NCBI GenBank assembly: GCA_017610405.1
Contig: JAFCCD010000007.1
Location: forward strand, 1 to 38,910
Origin: Nanobdellota archaeon
GTDB lineage: Archaea > Nanobdellota > Nanobdellia > Pacearchaeales > GW2011-AR1
Length of the DNA: 38,910 nt
Direction of reading: 5' to 3'
In this document: positions 36,879 through 38,910 of the stretch, piece by piece
Position numbering within the stretch: position 1 is the first letter of the stretch
Layout: each line of letters begins with the position of its first letter
Made by a program: the position numbers and the translations under genes
The notes under the pieces: generated by a model
The model's input: only the letters and a program-made list of their open reading frames with translations
Databases searched by the model: none
What the model was told of the DNA's origin: nothing

Positions 36879-37919
36879 ATGGGATTAAACATTCGGGATA
36901 TTATTCCAAGAAAAGAAATAGAATTTTCTGATTTAAAGGGAAAAATAGTTTGTGTAGATGCATATAATATGCTTTATCAATTCCTTTCAACTATAAGACA
37001 ACCAGATGGAACTCCTTTGATGGATAATAAGAAAAGAATTACAAGTCATTTGTCAGGAATTTTTTATAGAAATATAAATCTTTTATCAGAAGGAGTAAAA
37101 CTTATTTATGTTTTTGATGGAGAAGCTCCTGCACTTAAAGTAGGAACCCATAATAAAAGAAAAGAAAGCAGGGAAATTGCTAAGAAAAGATATGAAGAAG
37201 CAAGACAAAAAGAAGATATGGGTTCTATGAAAAGATATGGTAGTCAACTTATAAGATTAAATAATAAAATGATTGAAGAGAGTAAAGAGCTTTTAGAAGC
37301 TATGGGAGTTTTTACAATTCAGGCTCCTAGTGAGGGCGAGGCAGAAGCATCTTATTTAAATAAAATTAAGAGCGATATTTATGGAACTGTGAGTCAAGAT
37401 TATGATTGTTTACTTTTTGGGGCACCTATGCTTATTAGGAATCTTGCATCTGCAAGAAAAAGAAGAACTTTTTCAGGATGGATAGAAATAAAACCAGAAT
37501 TAATTGAATTACAAGGAGTTTTAAATATCCTTGAAATAAATTTAGATCAGTTAATTTGTCTTGGAATTTTAGTTGGAACAGATTATAATCCAAAAGGTAT
37601 TCCCGGAATAGGGCAAAAAAGAGCACTTGATATTGTTAAGAAATATAGGCAACCTGTTTTGATTTTTAAAGATGTTGAAGAGCAGATAATGAGTCTTCCT
37701 AAAGAAGATAGATTTGATTGGAAAGAAATATTTGAACTTTTTCACAAACCAGATGTAAAAAATTTTGAAATTGAATTTAAAAAAATAGATGAAGAAAAGA
37801 TAAAAGAGATACTTGTTAAAGAACATGATTTCTCTGAAGAAAGGGTTGAAAAACAGCTTGGAAAATTAAGAGAGCTAAAAGAGAAAAAGAAACAGAAAGG
37901 ATTGGGTGAGTGGATTTGA
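36879..37919 (+). CDS. fen: flap endonuclease FEN1
   Basis: 346 aa; VCVDAYNMLYQFLSTIRQPDGTPL, IQAPSEGEAEASYL, SQDYDCLLFG, C-terminal QKGLGEWI. Confidence 0.96.
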   Translation: MGLNIRDIIPRKEIEFSDLKGKIVCVDAYNMLYQFLSTIRQPDGTPLMDNKKRITSHLSGIFYRNINLLSEGVKLIYVFDGEAPALKVGTHNKRKESREIAKKRYEEARQKEDMGSMKRYGSQLIRLNNKMIEESKELLEAMGVFTIQAPSEGEAEASYLNKIKSDIYGTVSQDYDCLLFGAPMLIRNLASARKRRTFSGWIEIKPELIELQGVLNILEINLDQLICLGILVGTDYNPKGIPGIGQKRALDIVKKYRQPVLIFKDVEEQIMSLPKEDRFDWKEIFELFHKPDVKNFEIEFKKIDEEKIKEILVKEHDFSEERVEKQLGKLRELKEKKKQKGLGEWI

Positions 37920-37959
37920 AAAAAGAAAGATTTAAATAATCAACATAATTATGTTATTT

Positions 37960-38172
37960 ATGGTAAGTATAACTTTATCTATTCCTGAAGAAACAAGAAA
38001 AATAATGAAAGAATTTCCAGAGATTAATTGGACTCATTTAGTTAGAAGTTCAATAGAAGAGAAAGCAAAAAAACTTATTCTTAGAAAAGAATTATTAAAA
38101 AGGTTTGAAAAAGAGAAAGAGTTTATTGATTGGAGTGTTGATGTGGTAAGAAAAGGAAGACATTCGAAATGA
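37960..38172 (+). CDS. VapB-like antitoxin
   Basis: MVSITLSIPEETRKIMKEFPEINWTHLVRSSIEEKAKKL; overlaps the downstream PIN gene by 4 bp. Confidence 0.75.
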   Translation: MVSITLSIPEETRKIMKEFPEINWTHLVRSSIEEKAKKLILRKELLKRFEKEKEFIDWSVDVVRKGRHSK

Positions 38173-38576
38173 TTTTAGTGGTTGATACAAATATTTTATT
38201 TAGTTTTTTTTGGAAAAATTCTTTTATTAAGAAGATTTTGACTTTTCCAAAGGAAAAATTTATTTCTCCTGAAATTGCTTTTATAGAATTAAAAAAATAT
38301 TCATCTTTGATAATTAATAAAACTAAACTTTCTAAAAAAGAATTTGCTTTAGAATTTAAGAAACTTAAATCAATAATAAAAATCCCCCTTAAAAAAAATT
38401 ATAAGGATTTTGTGAAAGAAGCAGAGGAAATTTCTCCAGATATAAATGATATAGGTTTTTTAGCTCTTTGTTTAAAATTAAATCTTCCTCTTTGGAGCAA
38501 TGATAAGAAATTAAAAGAACAAGATAAAGTTATGGTTTTGAATACTAAAGATGTTCTTGAGATATTTTTGGATTAG
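38169..38576 (+). CDS. VapC-like PIN-domain toxin
   Basis: 135 aa; MILVVDTNILFSFF, conserved E, DINDIGFLALCLKLNLPLWSNDKKL. Confidence 0.85.
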   Translation: MILVVDTNILFSFFWKNSFIKKILTFPKEKFISPEIAFIELKKYSSLIINKTKLSKKEFALEFKKLKSIIKIPLKKNYKDFVKEAEEISPDINDIGFLALCLKLNLPLWSNDKKLKEQDKVMVLNTKDVLEIFLD

Positions 38577-38607
38577 GAAACAAAAGGGTTTAGATGAATG
38601 GGTTTAA

Positions 38608-38910
38608 TCAACCAAATCTTTTTTTAGCAGCTTTACGCCCAAATCTACGTGCATATCTTTCAACAGAATCTTTTTTTACAAATCTTGCTTTTGTTGGTTT
38701 AGATCCACCTCTTCTCATTCCTTGGGTATATTGGAATTCTCCTCTTGGAGATCTTACTCTTGGTTGGAATCTTTTTGTAGGCTCTCTTCGTGGTCTAGGC
38801 TCTCTTGGTTGTCTTGGCCCTCTTCTCCTTTTCCATAACCAAAGTCCTATTAATAATAAGATTATACCAATTACTAGAACAAGTCCTTCTTCGTAAAAGA
38901 TATCTGTAAA
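38608..38910 (-). CDS. single-pass membrane protein with Arg-rich tail (partial, 5' end outside window)
   Basis: Minus-strand reading FTDIFYEEGLVLVIGIILLLIGLWLWKRRRGPRQPREPRPRREPTKRFQPRVRSPRGEFQYTQGMRRGGSKPTKARFVKKDSVERYARRFGRKAAKKRFG*; more protein-like than the plus-strand ORF over the same DNA. Confidence 0.65.
   Translation of the reverse strand, partial: FTDIFYEEGLVLVIGIILLLIGLWLWKRRRGPRQPREPRPRREPTKRFQPRVRSPRGEFQYTQGMRRGGSKPTKARFVKKDSVERYARRFGRKAAKKRFG

Noticed and set aside
37960-38576. VapBC-like pair as a novel system
   Set aside because: Order, overlap and PIN signature fit ordinary type II VapBC; annotated but not considered new.
38594-38896. Plus-strand 100-aa ORF
   Set aside because: The minus strand over the same DNA encodes a coherent TM + Arg-rich protein ending at 38608; the plus translation (Pro/Leu/Gly-rich) looks like its antisense shadow.

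Overview
AT-rich, gene-dense archaeal chromosome segment, probably from a DPANN-type lineage (Woese-/Pacearchaeota-like; inferred from gene content and reduced protein sizes, not tested phylogenetically). Most of it is core information processing: KH/Pno1-like protein, aIF1A, aIF2-beta, OB-fold RPA-like protein, MCM, TBP, ATP-dependent DNA ligase, L15e, MetRS with a separate tRNA-binding domain gene, MinD-like ATPase, NAC, Sec61-beta (a 52-aa gene missing from the ORF track), ValRS, aRF1, ScpB, MBF1-like protein, Rpo11, RadB, Nre, TopA, TFS, signal peptidase, CDC48, MetAP, PolB, FEN1 and a VapBC-like pair. There are two tRNAs, Ile(GAT) and Lys(CTT). The strongest unusual signals are: (1) a perfect 20-bp tandem duplication that frameshifts the NAC gene and disconnects an otherwise intact C-terminal UBA domain; (2) a perfect 30-bp tandem duplication of promoter-like DNA about 400 bp away, in the same minus-strand cluster (Sec61-beta/NAC/76-aa protein/two related orphan helical proteins/MinD/tRNA-binding domain); (3) a GC-rich hairpin with an in-frame AUG in its loop, plus a second palindrome, at the 5' end of an uncharacterised zinc-ribbon/AbrB-like + orphan + CDC48 operon; (4) a PolB with intact catalytic Asp residues but Tyr-to-His changes in both motif A and motif B; (5) three perfect TTTATAAA boxes in front of the TBP gene; and (6) an aRF1 lacking its zinc minidomain. 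No CRISPR array, intein, transposase or rRNA was found.
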